This document shows, one piece after another, positions 11,638 to 23,276 of a stretch of 64,000 bases of DNA. Position 1 is the first letter of the stretch. Every line of letters starts with the position of its first letter. Made by a program: the position numbers and the translations under genes. Source of the DNA: Bombus terrestris (Eukaryota > Arthropoda > Insecta > Hymenoptera > Apidae); contig NW_025963549.1 of NCBI RefSeq assembly GCF_910591885.1, forward strand, positions 2,852,001 to 2,916,000. Reading direction: 5' to 3'. Under the pieces are notes generated by a model, which was not told the DNA's origin, did no database searches, and saw nothing but the letters and a program-made list of their open reading frames with translations.

Positions 11638-14078
11638 TTAATATTCTATGCGCGTATTGTATGCCGGACACTTATCTTTAATAAATTTTGCAAATCTGTT
11701 TATAGTAAGTGATGAATCATTAGGCCAATGACAAATAAGGCGACCATTAAAAGATTAAACGAAACTTGCTTCTGCTGAACTTGGTCTATGAAGGTCGAAT
11801 AGCTTCTCGTTTGTTTTTCAATTAAAGACATACTTTATGGAATGTGTTTTACTGACATACCGATTCCAAGGATTTCCGGTGCTTCTTAAAAATATTACAC
11901 TCTGTTGTATAAAATATAATTTGTCCTTATTATAACCATTAACATCTAATGTCTTTTCTGGAAGTTCGTATACTAAGGCATCGGATTTATTTTTCATTTT
12001 ACGCTGTGTTACTCGCAACTTTTCACAGATATATGTACCAACTGGAAGTAGTTCTTTGGCACGTATTCGAGTATAGTTATTTCCTGCTGGTTTCCACAAA
12101 GCTTCACAGAACAACGTCGCTTCCTCGTTCCTTTAAACAACAGTCATACATTAGTATCACATGAACGTACTCCTTGAAAAAACATTTCATTACTGGAAAT
12201 CTAAAAGTTTATTATTGATCTCAATAAGATTCACTTGCTTACCTGCTCCTCAAATATTTTTTGCTAATGTCCACTCCTCCTAAGTAGAATGCATCTATAA
12301 TATGCAATGCAAGTACTTTTTGCTGATATATAAACTCCTTAGTCATTTCATATACAACCTCTGCGTTCACAAGTGTATTTGGTGGTAATTCTATGCCAAT
12401 GTCATCGACACTAACCCAAGAATTCTTTGTATATTTATATACGTTGCTCCTTCCCACGCCCATATAAAGTGTAGCGTGCTTCTTATCATCATCAGACCTT
12501 GGCTTTGTACCACATGGCATACAAAACCAGTCATATAGTGATAAAAATGCATTTTCAATGTTAAATTCCATCAATTGTGCTGGATTAATAGAAAGAAATG
12601 AAGTATCTTTCAAAAGAGTATTCCATTTGTCTTTGGTTTCATGTGTCTTGGGATTGTCCTAGTTTCATCTGGAAGTTTCCAATACTCTAGATATTCTTTG
12701 CGCATATCAGCTTGTTTCGTCTCAACAAGAGTATTATCCGCATAAACTGCTGCAATTTTACACAGGTCGATTATTTGTTTTCCGGCCAAATCTTTGTTAG
12801 AAGCACGTAGATATTGAACAAATTGTTTCTCTCTTTTTAATTCATTATATGATAATAGTTGTAAAACGTCGTCATTTACACCACCATTTAAAAGCAGACG
12901 ATTAACATGCTTCAGATATTCAACAACAACTTGTACCCCAGATCGTTTCTTCTTACATATTAAGTAACGTTCTGAATTTCCTGGTCTAGAAGAGTTTGGT
13001 GTAAAAATACAAACTTCTTCAAAGCAGCGATACATTAAATAAACTAAACCAGCACTAAAGGGTGTAAAAAGATTGAATAATTTTGTCACAAAATCGCCAC
13101 CCTCTTTTTCAACCATCAATGCTATTAAACATCGACAAAGATACAGTTGTTTTGAAAGAATTTCTTGTACGTTTTCTTGTCGTTCTACTGAGAATCCTCA
13201 ATCAGACATCACAAAATGTACTCCTTTGCCATGGGTATGCTGCATTATAAGATTTGTAAATGCCTCTTCATTATCTGGGTCAAAGACATCACCACTTTCC
13301 TTTGGTCCGTAGTATTGATGAAATGTTTCACAAGGACCCGCATAAAAGTCTTCTAATTTGAAATCATGTTCATTTTCTAATGTAAGAGCAAATCCTTTAG
13401 CACGTCATTTCTTTCGCCATAGAACATGTTTACTAAAACCTCCTGCTCCAGCACATACATCTGCAAAGTATAGCAGCCCATTCTCCCTCAAACCTTTTGG
13501 GTTAGTAAACATAAAGTTACATGCTCTATGTGTATTCGCCATTTTAACAGTAGCACGATTTGAAAAAAGTGTTAAAAAAAGTTTTCGCATTGATAACAGT
13601 TTTCACTATATCTTCACAACAGAAATCAATTTCATCATCTGTGGTCAACTTTTCATATCACCATTTCATATCTTTTACACACTTTATAACTTCCTCTGCA
13701 GGATTCCATTTAAGACCTGAATCTTCATGTCCAGGAACATGATGTCCAAAGCCTCTGCGACCATGCTGTCTAGGTGCTTGAACTGGCTCTAAACGACCTT
13801 GATCATTATTTCCGAAGTCGTAACCTCCTTATATCCCATCATTCGCACCATCCTTTTGTCGTTATCGAGGAGATTGTTTGACTCTTGTGTTATTACTTGT
13901 ATTCTTCTATTGTCAACTACCTTTTCATCAATATCCTCCTCGTCAGATTCACTTGAACATCTGCGAATTTTTTGTCGTTTACTATGATTATAAGTATCTC
14001 TTTCACAGTTCTTCCTTTTTGTCCTAGTTTCCAATTCTTCTTGCATGGTATGTTGATGCATCAGTCGCATAACAATTC
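11638..14078 (-). pseudogene. CMTR1-like cap 2'-O-methyltransferase pseudogene
   Basis: Decayed copy of the cap-specific mRNA (nucleoside-2'-O-)-methyltransferase 1 gene, whose product methylates the first transcribed nucleotide of capped mRNA in the nucleus. On the minus strand, in order: an acidic/basic N-terminus (SSESDEED), a G-patch region (GFGHHVPGHEDSGLKWNP), the SAM-binding motif ADVCAGAGGFSKHVLWRKK, the remaining FtsJ-type core (VHFVMSD, FVTKLFNLFTPFSAGLVYLM, SSRPGNSERYLICK) and the C-terminal guanylyltransferase-like part (ATLYMGVGRSNVYKY, ALHIIDAFYLGG, FCEALWKPAGNNYTRIR). Lesions: frameshifts near 13827, 13570 and 12625; TGA stops at 13658, 13405 and 13198; further stops near 11818 and 11757. 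One short intron at 12131-12242 is retained, so it is not a fully processed copy. The 5' side is cut by copia element 1. Assignment is by recognised conserved motifs. Confidence 0.85.
12131..12242 (-). other. Retained spliceosomal intron in CMTR1 pseudogene
   Basis: On the minus strand the exon ends AGGAGCAG, followed by GTAAGC. 112 bp later the sequence TTTAAAG precedes GAACGAGG. Joining the exons across these GT-AG ends keeps the CMTR1 frame (KKYLRSR into NEEATLFCEALWK), a phase-2 junction. This supports a real intron rather than an insertion. Confidence 0.7.
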
Positions 14079-14323
14079 TGCTAGGAACATGATACATTTA
14101 CACTGTACATGTGAATGTGTGTATAAGCGTCAAAGGACGTCCAGGCCTTAGTTGGGACAAAAGACAAGAGTCAGTCGTTAGAAGTATCTGGAAGAGTCTG
14201 TTGACAACAAGCGTGCGTGCGAGTAGGGTTTAGAGGTCTTTAGAGTGTAAGATATATGTATAACTGTTGTGTGCTAAATAAAGGGAATTATTTGTATTTC
14301 CGAATCCATTCTATATCTTTACA

Positions 14324-14340
14324 TGGTAGCAGAGCGTGGT
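14324..14340 (+). promoter_or_regulatory. Copia 1 primer-binding site
   Basis: TGGTAGCAGAGCGTGGTTC begins one base after the LTR's terminal TTTACA. TGGTAGCAGAG is complementary to the 3' end of animal initiator tRNA-Met, the standard full-tRNA priming mode. Confidence 0.65.
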
Positions 14341-14499
14341 TCAGAGTTTTGCCAGTTATTTTAGTGCATGGTTTTCAATATTGCGAGTTAGGTCAAGTGA
14401 CTCTTCAGTAAGGAAAGAAACGTTCAAAAGTTACAAAGAGGAAAAATACACTTCGAGCACGTAGGAACGCTTGAGTAAGAGATAAGGAATCATTTAAAA

Positions 14500-15321
14500 T
14501 GGAGAGATTGGAAATCATGATACCTATTTTCGATGGATATTTACGGTATGTGGAAGCAAAGAATAACGATGTTTCTCAAGTATAGAGAATGCGAGGTTGT
14601 CACAACTAGGGTAAAGACAGAAACAGACAGTGAAGACTGGGACAAAAAGGATCCGAAGGCAATAAATATAATTTATAGTGCCATCACAAACAGACCATTG
14701 GAATATATTAGAGAAGAAAAAACGGCGTATGAGATAGTAAAAAAGTTTGATGAAATGTACTTGAAAGTGTCGACGGCACTACAGGTCGTATGCAGAAGGA
14801 GATTGGAAAAGATAAAACTTGAGAACTACAGTGATTCAGCATCGTTCTTTAGCGATTTCGAAAAATTAATAAACGAATTAAAATGTGCGGGTGCACAAGT
14901 GAGTGAGAGGGAAAAACTAACTTACATGCTGAATACGTTACCCGAAAAATACAGCTACATAGCGGATATAGTAGATGCACTGAAAGCCGAAAATCAAACG
15001 GTAGCGTATTTAAAAAATAAAATTGAAATAGCGGAGAGGAAAAATAAGTCCAATCGAGGAGAAATGCAAACCAGCGCCTTTTCTGCAAAAAAGGAAGGAT
15101 GCTTCAGATGTGGAAGAGTAGGACATTTTGCGAGAGAGTGTCAAAATGGCGTCGAAGCGGGAAACAGTATCAGTTTTTGGCTTGGGTCAACACGTGGTCG
15201 CAGCAGAGGAGGAGGAAACAAAGGAAATACGAGCAGGGGACATGGAAATTTCCATCGTCAGTCAACAACCGGCACGAGCGAGTGTCACGACCGACATACT
15301 TCAAATCCGATGGACCGATGA
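14500..15321 (+). pseudogene. Copia 1 gag (frameshifted)
   Basis: Copia-type capsid (UBN2-like) with the ending CFRCGRVGHFAREC, a CX2CX4HX4C zinc knuckle. The natural start is probably ATG at 14500 (MERLEIMIPIFDG); a single-base loss near 14537 moves the rest (YGMWKQRI onward) into another frame, where it is open to 15321. The region after the knuckle is Gly/Arg-rich. The sequence from 15322 to about 15756, which should link gag to protease, is shifted between frames and carries a T-rich stretch near 15600-15660 that looks inserted. Confidence 0.8.
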
Positions 15322-15756
15322 TGGAGATAGAGATGTGGCGGCCTTGGCGACAATGTATATCGCCGAAGTGCCTAATGAGTCATCTGTATCCTAACGGTCC
15401 TTCCACCGAATGTCCTAGAAGTGTGACAACGGTCACGTACGCCTACAGGGTAGTGGGGATATTGAGGGATGACAAACAAAGAAGAAACAGATGTTACCGA
15501 AAGTCAAATTGTAAGAGCTTCAGTCTTGGAAAGTCACGGCTGGAGCTCAGAACAAAATCGCAGTCAGTGTAAATTCAGAATACAAGAAATAAATTCTCTT
15601 GTTTTTTTTGTTACCTTAATTTTTTTCTTTTCGTTCGAGCCTCCTGCTTTTTATTTTACGTGACACGAGCATGGTAACTCAAGATCAAGCACATGGATAG
15701 CAACGGCGCACGCAGCACACAGCGGCGAGGCGAACGAGATAAGTAATTATGAAGTA

Positions 15757-16908
15757 ATGTGGCCATTAGATAGCGGTTGCACAGATCACATAATTAACAA
15801 CGTAAATTATTTCGATAAATCTATTGACCTTAAAGAACCGGTAAATATATATTTAGGCGATAATAGATCGATAAAGGCAACAAAATTAGCGAATGTTATA
15901 AGTTATTTTGAACCATTTGGAAAGCAAAATGAAATAAATGTGCATAATGTTTTTTACGCGAAAGAAATGTGCGCAAACTTGACTAGTTTAGGCAAGTTAA
16001 AAGATAATAGGAACACGGTTATTTCAATAGGAAATATTGCAAAAGTAATAGATGAGGACAATAAGCTTACAGCGGTAGCGGTTAAAGGAAAGGGAACATA
16101 TAGAATGAAAAGTATATTGAAAGGGAAGTAGCACTTAGCAAACAGCGCCGAACGTAGTGATATGAGTAAAAAGAAAAGATGGCATAGGATGCTAGGACAC
16201 GTAAATTTTAAATATTTAAATATTTTGGGTAAAGAGCAGCTAGTTACTGGTATACCGAATGAATTTGAAAAGGAATTTTTGAAATGTAGGGTGTGCATGG
16301 AAAGGAAAATGCAAAATTTACCATTCAAAAATAATCGAACCAAGGCTAGAGAGATAATGGAAATTATTCATTCGGACGTGCGCGGTCCCTTTAAGACTAC
16401 CGGATTCAATGAAGAGAAATATTTCATCTCATTTATCGATAATTATAGCAAAATAGCTAGAAGTTATTGTATAAGATCAAAAGATGAGGTGTTTGATTGT
16501 TTCGTACAGTTTGTAAATGAAGCCGAGAATTTAACGGGCAAGAGGATTAAAATATTGAGATGTGATAATGGAAAAGAGAACCTGAATAATCGAATTTATA
16601 AATTTGCTAGGGATAAAGGTATCAGAATAAATAACTGCCCAACCTACGTACATGAATTAAACGGGACAACGGAAAGGTATAATAGAACAGTGATGGACAT
16701 GGCGCGTTGCTTGTTAGCGGAAGCAAAAGTACATAAAAGGTACTGGCTGGAAATAGATTGGACAGCGGTATACTTGAAGAATCGAATACTGGCAAATACT
16801 ATAGAGAGAAAGACACCTTTTGAAATATTCTTCGGGAGAAAACCAAGTGTTGAAAATATACATCTATATGGAAGTAAAGTTTTTGTAAGAACAAAAGAGA
16901 GTTTCTAA
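15757..16908 (+). pseudogene. Copia 1 protease and integrase (in-frame stop)
   Basis: Contains the protease motif WPLDSGCTDHI, then the GAG-pre-integrase finger (WHRMLGHVNFKYL, CRVCMERKMQ) and an integrase core with D in IHSDVRGPF, D in RCDNGKE and E in HELNGTTERYNRT. One TAG at 16129-16131 separates protease from integrase in the same frame. A frameshift near 16900 breaks the link to the next domain; the following piece (KADMGILFGYSEVGYRVL) is at 16928-17116. Confidence 0.85.
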
Positions 16909-17112
16909 ATGGGATAAGAAGGCAGATATGGGAATTTTGTTTGGATATAGTGAAGTAGGTTACAGAGTCTTATTAGGTGGGAAAATAACAATAGCGAGAC
17001 ATGTAGAGGTCATAGAAACAGACACAAAATGTACCGGTTTTGTGGAGAATTCATTCGATAAAGAAAACGATGACATTGAGGATAATGATTTATTGGTAAA
17101 CATGAATAAGGA

Positions 17113-18765
17113 ATGAGTAAGGAAGAGTTAGAAAGTAGGAAAGATGAAAATGATAACAGTTTTGAAAGCTTAAACATCCCTAGAAGATCTACACGTAATA
17201 AGAGAACTCCAGTAAGATATCCAGAAAAAGAAAACATTAGTGAAATCCATGCAAATTATTGTAGTGTAGATATCTCTTGTACATTTGAGGCGGCGTTTTG
17301 TTGTGAAGATAGTGAAGATTGGAAACAAGCTATGAATAAGGAAATAGAATGTCTTTATAAGTATAAAACTTGGAAATTGGTAGAAAGGGTAAAAGGCAAA
17401 GACGTATTAGATGTAAAATGGGTTTACACGAGAAAATCAGATGACAGGTATAAGGCTAGATTAGTGGTAAGAGGATTCCAACAAAGAAACGTAGCCGATG
17501 ACATATACTCCCCAGTAGCGAGTAATGAGACCTTTAAGATATTGCTATCATATTGTTGTCAAAATGGATTAATTATTGAGCAAATGAATGTAGAAACTGC
17601 TTTTTTAAATGGTGAAGTAACCTCGGAGGTATATGGAAATCAACCAAAGGGATATGCGGACGGAACGAATAGAGTTTGTAAACTATCGAAAGCGCTTTAT
17701 GGGTTAAGAGAAAGTCGAAGAGAGTGGTATGAGTGTCTTGATAAGTATGTGACGAGATTAGGTTTTAAGAAGAATAACATAGAGTTGTGCATATATATAC
17801 ATGGAGAGGGAGAAAATGTTGTTTATTTGCTAATGTATGTAGACGATTTGCTAATTTGTAGTAAAAATAAAAGGAAGATACAAAGGGTAAAGAAGTTGTT
17901 AACTAATAGATTTGAAATGAAAGATTTAGGTGAAGTCAAAGAATATCTTGGAATAAATATAGACTATGATTATTTCAAAAATGAAATAAGATTAAGCCAA
18001 AAGAAATACATTGAATCATTAGCAAACAAATGTAAGTTACAAAATAGCAAATTGTACTGTGCACCTATGGAGACCAACTTAAAAATTGAAAAAGCTGTGA
18101 TAAATAGAGAGGATATTGGATACAAAAATTTAATTTGCGCATTGTTGTATATTAGTGAAAATACCAGACCCGATATAAGTTATAGTGTGAATTATTTGAG
18201 TAGATTTCAAGATTGTTGTAATGAGACAAATTTTAAATTTGCTTTGCGAATATTGAAATATTTGTACCGGACTAGAGACTTAAGATTAGATTATAAAAGG
18301 AATGAAAAATGTGAAACGATAGATTGTTATGTGGACGCTGATAAGGCAGGAGATCATTTAGAAAAGAAATCGACTTCTGAATATGTAATTAGATTGTGTG
18401 GAAATGTAATTGGTTGGAAGTATAAAAAACAAAGGTGTGTGACAAAAGCCTCGACGTATGCAGAGTATGTAGCTCTATCGGCAGCGGTGAGTGAATTAAT
18501 GTCCATTATGGAAATTATGAAAATCTTCAATGTAAATCTAGACGATAACCCTGTAAAAATTGATGAGGATAACTCTGGAGTGATGAGTATAGCAAAGCAC
18601 GGAAATTTTACAAAAAATTCTAAACACATTGAAGTTCATTACCACTATGTTCACGAGTGCTTAAAGGAGAACAAGATAAACATACTTAAGGTAAGTACAG
18701 ACGAAAATACTGCGGATATTTTTACGAAGGCACTGTGTACAGAGAGAGAAATTCGAAAGGTTTAG
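17113..18765 (+). pseudogene. Copia 1 reverse transcriptase and RNase H
   Basis: A 550-residue open frame with the RVT_2 domain: KWVYTRKSDDRYKARLVVRGFQ, VETAFLNG (motif A), LSKALYGLRES and YVDDLLI (catalytic Asp pair), then RNase H (CYVDADKAGDH, ASTYAEYVALSAA, NSKHIEVHYH, TADIFTKAL). The usual Trp of DADWAGD is Lys here. The frame is open, but it is cut off from gag-integrase by shifts upstream, so the element is probably inactive. The ATG at 17113 overlaps the stop of the previous piece and is not a natural start, since the domain is normally part of the polyprotein. Confidence 0.85.
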
Positions 18766-19131
18766 GTCATGGATGAATGTAAACTAAGAGAAATGTAAAT
18801 AAAGCAATAAGTGTTAAAGTTTCTGTTACGTAATTCGTCAAAGCATGTAAATACGATTAAGTGTACAGTATAAATGTAAGGAGGCGTGTTAGGAATATGA
18901 TACATTTAAACTGTACATGTAAATGTGCGTGTAAGCGTCAGAGGACTTCCAGGCCTTAGTTGGGACAAAAGACAAGAGTCAGGCGTTAGAAGTATCTGGA
19001 GGAGCCGGTTGACAACAAGCGTGCGTGCTAGTAGCATTTCGAGGTCTTTAGAGTATAAGATATATGTATAAATGTTGTGTGCTAAATAAAGGGAATTATT
19101 TGTATTTCCGAATCCATTCTATACCATTACA

Positions 19132-20102
19132 AATACACTAACGTACAAGAATATTATAATATTCAGTAACAACGATAGAATTAACCAGTTCGCAAGTATA
19201 AAAGAGACACATTTTACACTGTGACGAAATAATATCCAAGAAATCTGATATAACATACATGGAAAATACACGAATCAGACTGAGAAATCACTGCGCACTT
19301 TCGTCACTAACTTCGACACAACCGTTACCAACTACTCGCGGAGTGAGATTGACCGAAGCGGTCCAGAGGCAACGCCCACGTACCCCAAGCGGCAACTGCC
19401 CCGCCACCAATAGTAACCCGACAGAACAGGATAATACTTGAATTCGTTGTTCCCTAAATTTTGAATTTATTTACCTCAACAATATATATAATGTACAAAA
19501 ATTTATAGTATTTTATAATACTGTTTATAATAACATGTAAATTATATTAATTATCTGACGAACGCAATGAGAGAAAGGTAAAGACCAGCGTGGCCGATGC
19601 GGCACTAACTCTACATCCGGTTGACCTCAATTTACCTACCTACGTACCTACACAGTGACGCCTACGCTTTAAAATTTTTGTCGAAATTTTAAAGTTTTAA
19701 TGGTAAACTCCTCGTTCTTATAATATCTAACTGACAGGCATGTACCATTTATAAAAGAATCAACATAAATTTCGTAGTTGAGTATTATTGAAAGTCTCTA
19801 ATGTAATTCAGAAAGGCAATAATTTGTTTAACGAAATAAGCCACTTATTTATCATCCGGGGTTTCTACCATGACATTTATGTTATAATAGCAATATGAAA
19901 ATAAGGCAATCTGAGTAAAGAAATACTATTTCAAGTCATTTTCGCCTATACATCTTAAGTGGTTTATAAATGATTCGTGTATACCCTTCTTTCCTTCTGC
20001 CACTACTCACGTGAAACTATAACTAGCATTTAAACAAAGTCAACTATGTTTCGCGTCAACGAGAGTCGTAAATTCCCGTTACGATCAGATAATCGACGCC
20101 AC
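19132..20102. other. AT-rich sequence, no gene seen
   Basis: No recognisable domain or repeat. A TATAAAAG lies near 19197, without a credible downstream frame. The segment just before 20103 (AATTCCCGTTACGAT, 20071-20085) recurs at about 50047, so part of this stretch belongs to a dispersed repeat. Confidence 0.35.
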
Positions 20103-20347
20103 CGTAAGGATATAGAAGGGGTTCGGAAATACAAATAATTCCCTTTATTTAGCACACAACAGTTATACATATATCTTATACTCTAAGGACCTCGAAATCC
20201 TACTCGCACGCACGCTTGTTGCCAACCGACGCTTCCAGATACTTGTAACGACTGACTCTTGTCTTTTGTCCCAACTAAGGCCTGGACGTCCTCTGACGCT
20301 TACACACATATTCACATGTACAGTGTAAATGTATCATGTTCCTAACA
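20103..20347 (-). repeat. Solo LTR of the copia 1 family with target duplication
   Basis: A 245-bp LTR on the minus strand (starts TGTTAGGAAC at 20347, ends near CCTTACG at 20103), the same length as the LTRs of copia 1. It is flanked by a perfect 5-bp duplication GCCAC at 20098-20102 and 20348-20352, the signature of an integrated element whose inside was lost by LTR-LTR recombination. Confidence 0.9.
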
Positions 20348-20584
20348 GCCACGAACAGATCGATAACCTTATTTCTGCTAGGACAATCGGGGTGGTTCAA
20401 TTAAGTATACACTGATTTAACAGGTATAAATTACAGTTCATTCAAACAACTTGATTAGAGAAATATAAACTGCTAGAGCATAATTAGGAACGTGACGCTA
20501 GGCAAATGCCTCAGCGATCAACAGCTAAAGGACGTCGAAGACCTCATGACAACCCCCCCCCCCCCAGACACGGGACGCTAGGAT

Positions 20585-21455
20585 ACCGAAACTGCCTGGC
20601 GAAAATCGATCGTTTTTCGCGTTAGACCGAAGCCGTTCCATCGCCGACATGGAGGCGGCAACCGTTGCTTCAGCCCTCCTTTCCACGTGGATATTCCGTT
20701 TCGACGTACCTTTAAGGATAAGGACCGATCAAGGACGCCAGTTCGAATCAAACTTATTTAACGAATTATGCCTGTTCCTCGGCATTAGGCATTTACGAAC
20801 GACAGCCTATCACCCCGCGACCAACGGGATGGTAGGGCGCCTGCCCCGACAACTAAAAGCAGCAATCAAATGCCACGATACGAGCAACTGTGTAGAAATC
20901 TTGCCAATAGTTTTATTAGGCATACGAACAGCTATTACGGACGTGAAAACGACGACAGCCGAAATAGTTTATGGCACCGGCATACGATTGCCGGCAGAAT
21001 TCTGTGCACCAACGAAGCAACAGGCCAAGTCGAAATACGGAAGCCGTCTAAAACTACGAATAGAAAAGATCAGGCCTCACCCGATTACGCGACACGGCGA
21101 AAAAGAAACCTCCGTGTTCCACTCGAAACATCGTCTTACGTATTTCTACGTCACGATGCCATCGGAAACCCCTTACAACCACCCTACGGCGGACCGCATC
21201 AATTTATATCGAGAGCAAAAAGAACCATTGCTATTAAAGTTAGCAACAAGAACGTAATCGTACCCGTATACCGTCCGAAACGCGTGAAATTTTATTGCAC
21301 GATAACATTGAACACCATTACAGCGAAAATCGCGAAGTAATAATACCACCTGATGTTTGAAACGAGCATAACGAAGACGACTCAGGAATTCATCACTCCA
21401 GGCGCGCGGGCAGAAAAGTTCGCTTCCCTGATCGTTCCCAGCCAGGCCGTCGATA
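20585..21455 (+). pseudogene. Ty3/gypsy family X integrase remnant
   Basis: Plus-strand counterpart of family Y pol: RTDQGRQFESNLFNELC, TTAYHPATNGMVG, LLGIRTAI, then after a frameshift near 21100 FLRHDAIGNPLQPPYGG and a basic C-terminus (RRAGRKVRFPDRSQPGRR) ending in TAA near 21455. A TAG and another shift occur before 20649. In the core's TNGMVG the usual Glu after the Val is missing, so the third catalytic residue is lost. LTR X follows directly. It shares most motifs with family Y, so X and Y are related lineages. Confidence 0.8.
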
Positions 21456-21490
21456 AGCTAATGCGTAAGAACTACCAGCGACATAAATAT

Positions 21491-22425
21491 AAGTCGCAGA
21501 TGAAAGAACACCGCAACATTCTGTTTGGAATTTTGGGAAAATCCCGTAACATTGTAATCTAGATTCTACCGTAGGGGTAATTAAACAATCGTAATCATCT
21601 AGTCCGAATGTAATTGTTCGAAACGTGTGATACAAAATGGCCTCGAGGCGACAACCAGTCACCGATCGTACCCGCGGTTAAGGGATGAACGTTTTGTCTA
21701 ATAAAGGCAAGGAGTAATTCTGTAGCTGTCCTTAAAAGAAATACTTGGGACGGGGCACGACGGTAAACATTCCAACGGTTTCTGTACCCAGTCTCGCCAC
21801 ACGCAGACATCCGTCGGATAAGATGATTGCCAGATGTCAACGCATCTCCGCAGTATATGCTTAGCTAGCCTGAGGACCCATTATAAACCTTAAGATTTAG
21901 TTAATTAAATCAGTCCTAAACAGGCAAACAGTCTTCGTTCCAACTACGGGATGATAGGTGAAATCTATTTTTCCACGGACGACGCTTCCCGCTAGCAACG
22001 TTCCCTCAAGGGCTACTAGCATCCTTCTCTAACCATCAACATGGAAATTGTCCAATTAACAGTAACGTCACTATCAATCTCTTTCCGAGCGAAGTCTTTT
22101 CTCCACGAATCCGATGTTCCGGTGCCCTTAGACACACCCATCATTGTTTTCCACTGCAGCATCATCGTGCCGGAAAATCATTCTCTCGTGAGGTCACATT
22201 AGCCAGTTACAAAGAGCCTTAACACTCGGTGGATATTCTATGTTTTGACAAAGAGTTTGTTCAGTCTACCTATACCGTATATAAGGAAGTATGGTACAAC
22301 TTGGAATCAGGATGAAAACGAATTCTGTTATCCCGTTCACCGAGGCTTTGTTATTGAACCCAGGATCATTGTCATTAGCTTCTCGAGTACCTAATTACCA
22401 CGACTACTTGTCAAATTATATAACA
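21491..22425 (+). repeat. Gypsy LTR X1
   Basis: Begins AAGTCGCAGATGAAAGAACACCG, a mutated form of the TGTCGGAGATGAAAG start seen at 30177. It follows pol remnant 20585-21455 in the right order for a 3' LTR. Shared internal words with the intact LTR are GGCGACAA.CAGTC and CCACACGCAGA. It contains the uninterrupted version (near 22295) of the site where the R1-clade elements are inserted elsewhere: TTCCAA next to GTTGTACC on the minus strand. The end near 22425 is uncertain. Confidence 0.7.
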
Positions 22426-22624
22426 ATCAAATTTGCACTAGTAAATATCTGCTCTATTGCATAACTACAACGTCTAAACCAAATGAAGATTCGTTTCGCG
22501 CCTCTAACTCTCATCATAATGTGAACCCGATGAAAGTGAAAATACATGCACATACCATCGATTCTGCCTGACCAGGACTCTCACCCCTAACCGGAACTCG
22601 CAGTGCACCGTGACGAACAGCACA

Positions 22625-22659
22625 TATATATGCCTCCACTCTTAGCCAGACCGTCAGTC
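22625..22659 (+). promoter_or_regulatory. TATA box and initiator of F-box copy C
   Basis: TATATAT at 22625 and TCAGTC at 22654, 31 bp from TATA start to initiator A, 29 bp before the ATG at 22685. Conserved position and spacing with copy B. Confidence 0.55.
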
Positions 22660-22684
22660 GTGCTCGCGCAACAGTAGAAGCAAC

Positions 22685-23122
22685 ATGGAGTTTTTTAGAT
22701 CTCTACTACGCGTCGTTGGTTTGTTCGTGCCAAGTAAGGTAGATATCATTTCCGAACTACCACTGGAGGTTTCGCACTTGATACTTCGAAAATTGGATCC
22801 CTCGTCCCTGCAGAGCGCCGCGCTTGTCTCGCGCAAATGTTTCAACGTATGTAGATCCGACAAGTGTCTACGATGGAAAGTGAGACGTCACATGCGACAT
22901 ACGAGAAAGCGGGTCAAGATGCAATTTCTCGGACCTGCAGCCGCTAAAGCTACCAACCAAGAATCAAGAAGTAGAGGACGTTGTGAGGGCAACCTAAGGC
23001 ACGAAATAAGTTTATCCGCTGCTCGTACGGCGGTCGTCGTTGGAAGGTTACGCGGTCCTCCGAAAATTTCGATGCGAGATCGCCCCATCGATGTTGAACC
23101 AATAAAATGTATTAGACTCTAA
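22685..23122 (+). CDS. Short F-box protein, copy C (intact frame)
   Basis: A 145-residue open frame. Residues about 20-60 form an F-box: PSKVDIISELPLEV, LRKLDPSSLQSAALVSRK, CFNVCRSDK. Such domains bind SKP1 in SCF ubiquitin ligases. The tail is strongly basic (RRHMRHTRKR) then Gly/Arg/Pro-rich, with no LRR, WD40 or Kelch repeats, so no substrate can be proposed. The Trp usual after VSRK is Cys here but Trp in copy D. Start: ATG 29 bp downstream of a conserved initiator. AATAAA at 23101 overlaps the last codons and another lies near 23211. LTR X1 lies upstream and the 168-bp satellite downstream. Whether it is expressed is unknown; two of five copies are open. Confidence 0.6.
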   Translation: MEFFRSLLRVVGLFVPSKVDIISELPLEVSHLILRKLDPSSLQSAALVSRKCFNVCRSDKCLRWKVRRHMRHTRKRVKMQFLGPAAAKATNQESRSRGRCEGNLRHEISLSAARTAVVVGRLRGPPKISMRDRPIDVEPIKCIRL

Positions 23123-23276
23123 CTCGTGTAAGTACCTTAATTTGACTGCTTGCTCTTGCGAGAACTTGAAACGGTCTTGTCCGGATTCAGAACTGTAGCG
23201 TGAAGCTTGAAATAAAATGGTTTTACTGAGACGGCAATGTGTTTCAGTCACGCTAATACTATCGGTATCGTAACAG

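Larger units (their letters stand above)
14079..19131 (+). mobile_element. Ty1/copia element 1, degenerate, with both LTRs
   Basis: LTRs of 245 bp each: 14079-14323 (TGCTAGGAAC...TTTACA) and 18887-19131 (TGTTAGGAAT...CATTACA). The primer site TGGTAGCAGAG directly follows the 5' LTR and fits the 3' end of initiator tRNA-Met. A purine tract AAGGAGGCG precedes the 3' LTR. Flanks AATTC and AATAC are a 5-bp duplication with one mismatch. Internally gag, protease, integrase, RT and RNase H are in the copia order but split by at least four lesions. It is inserted at the 5' side of the CMTR1 pseudogene, on the opposite strand. A full-length solo LTR of the same family is at 20103-20347, with fragments at 24074-24142, 58758-58936 and 59930-59998. 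Confidence 0.9.

Noticed and set aside
14097..14097. Using the ATG at 14097 as the start of the CMTR1 copy
   Set aside because: That ATG lies in the copia LTR on the other strand; the CMTR1 sequence ends at the insertion near 14078.
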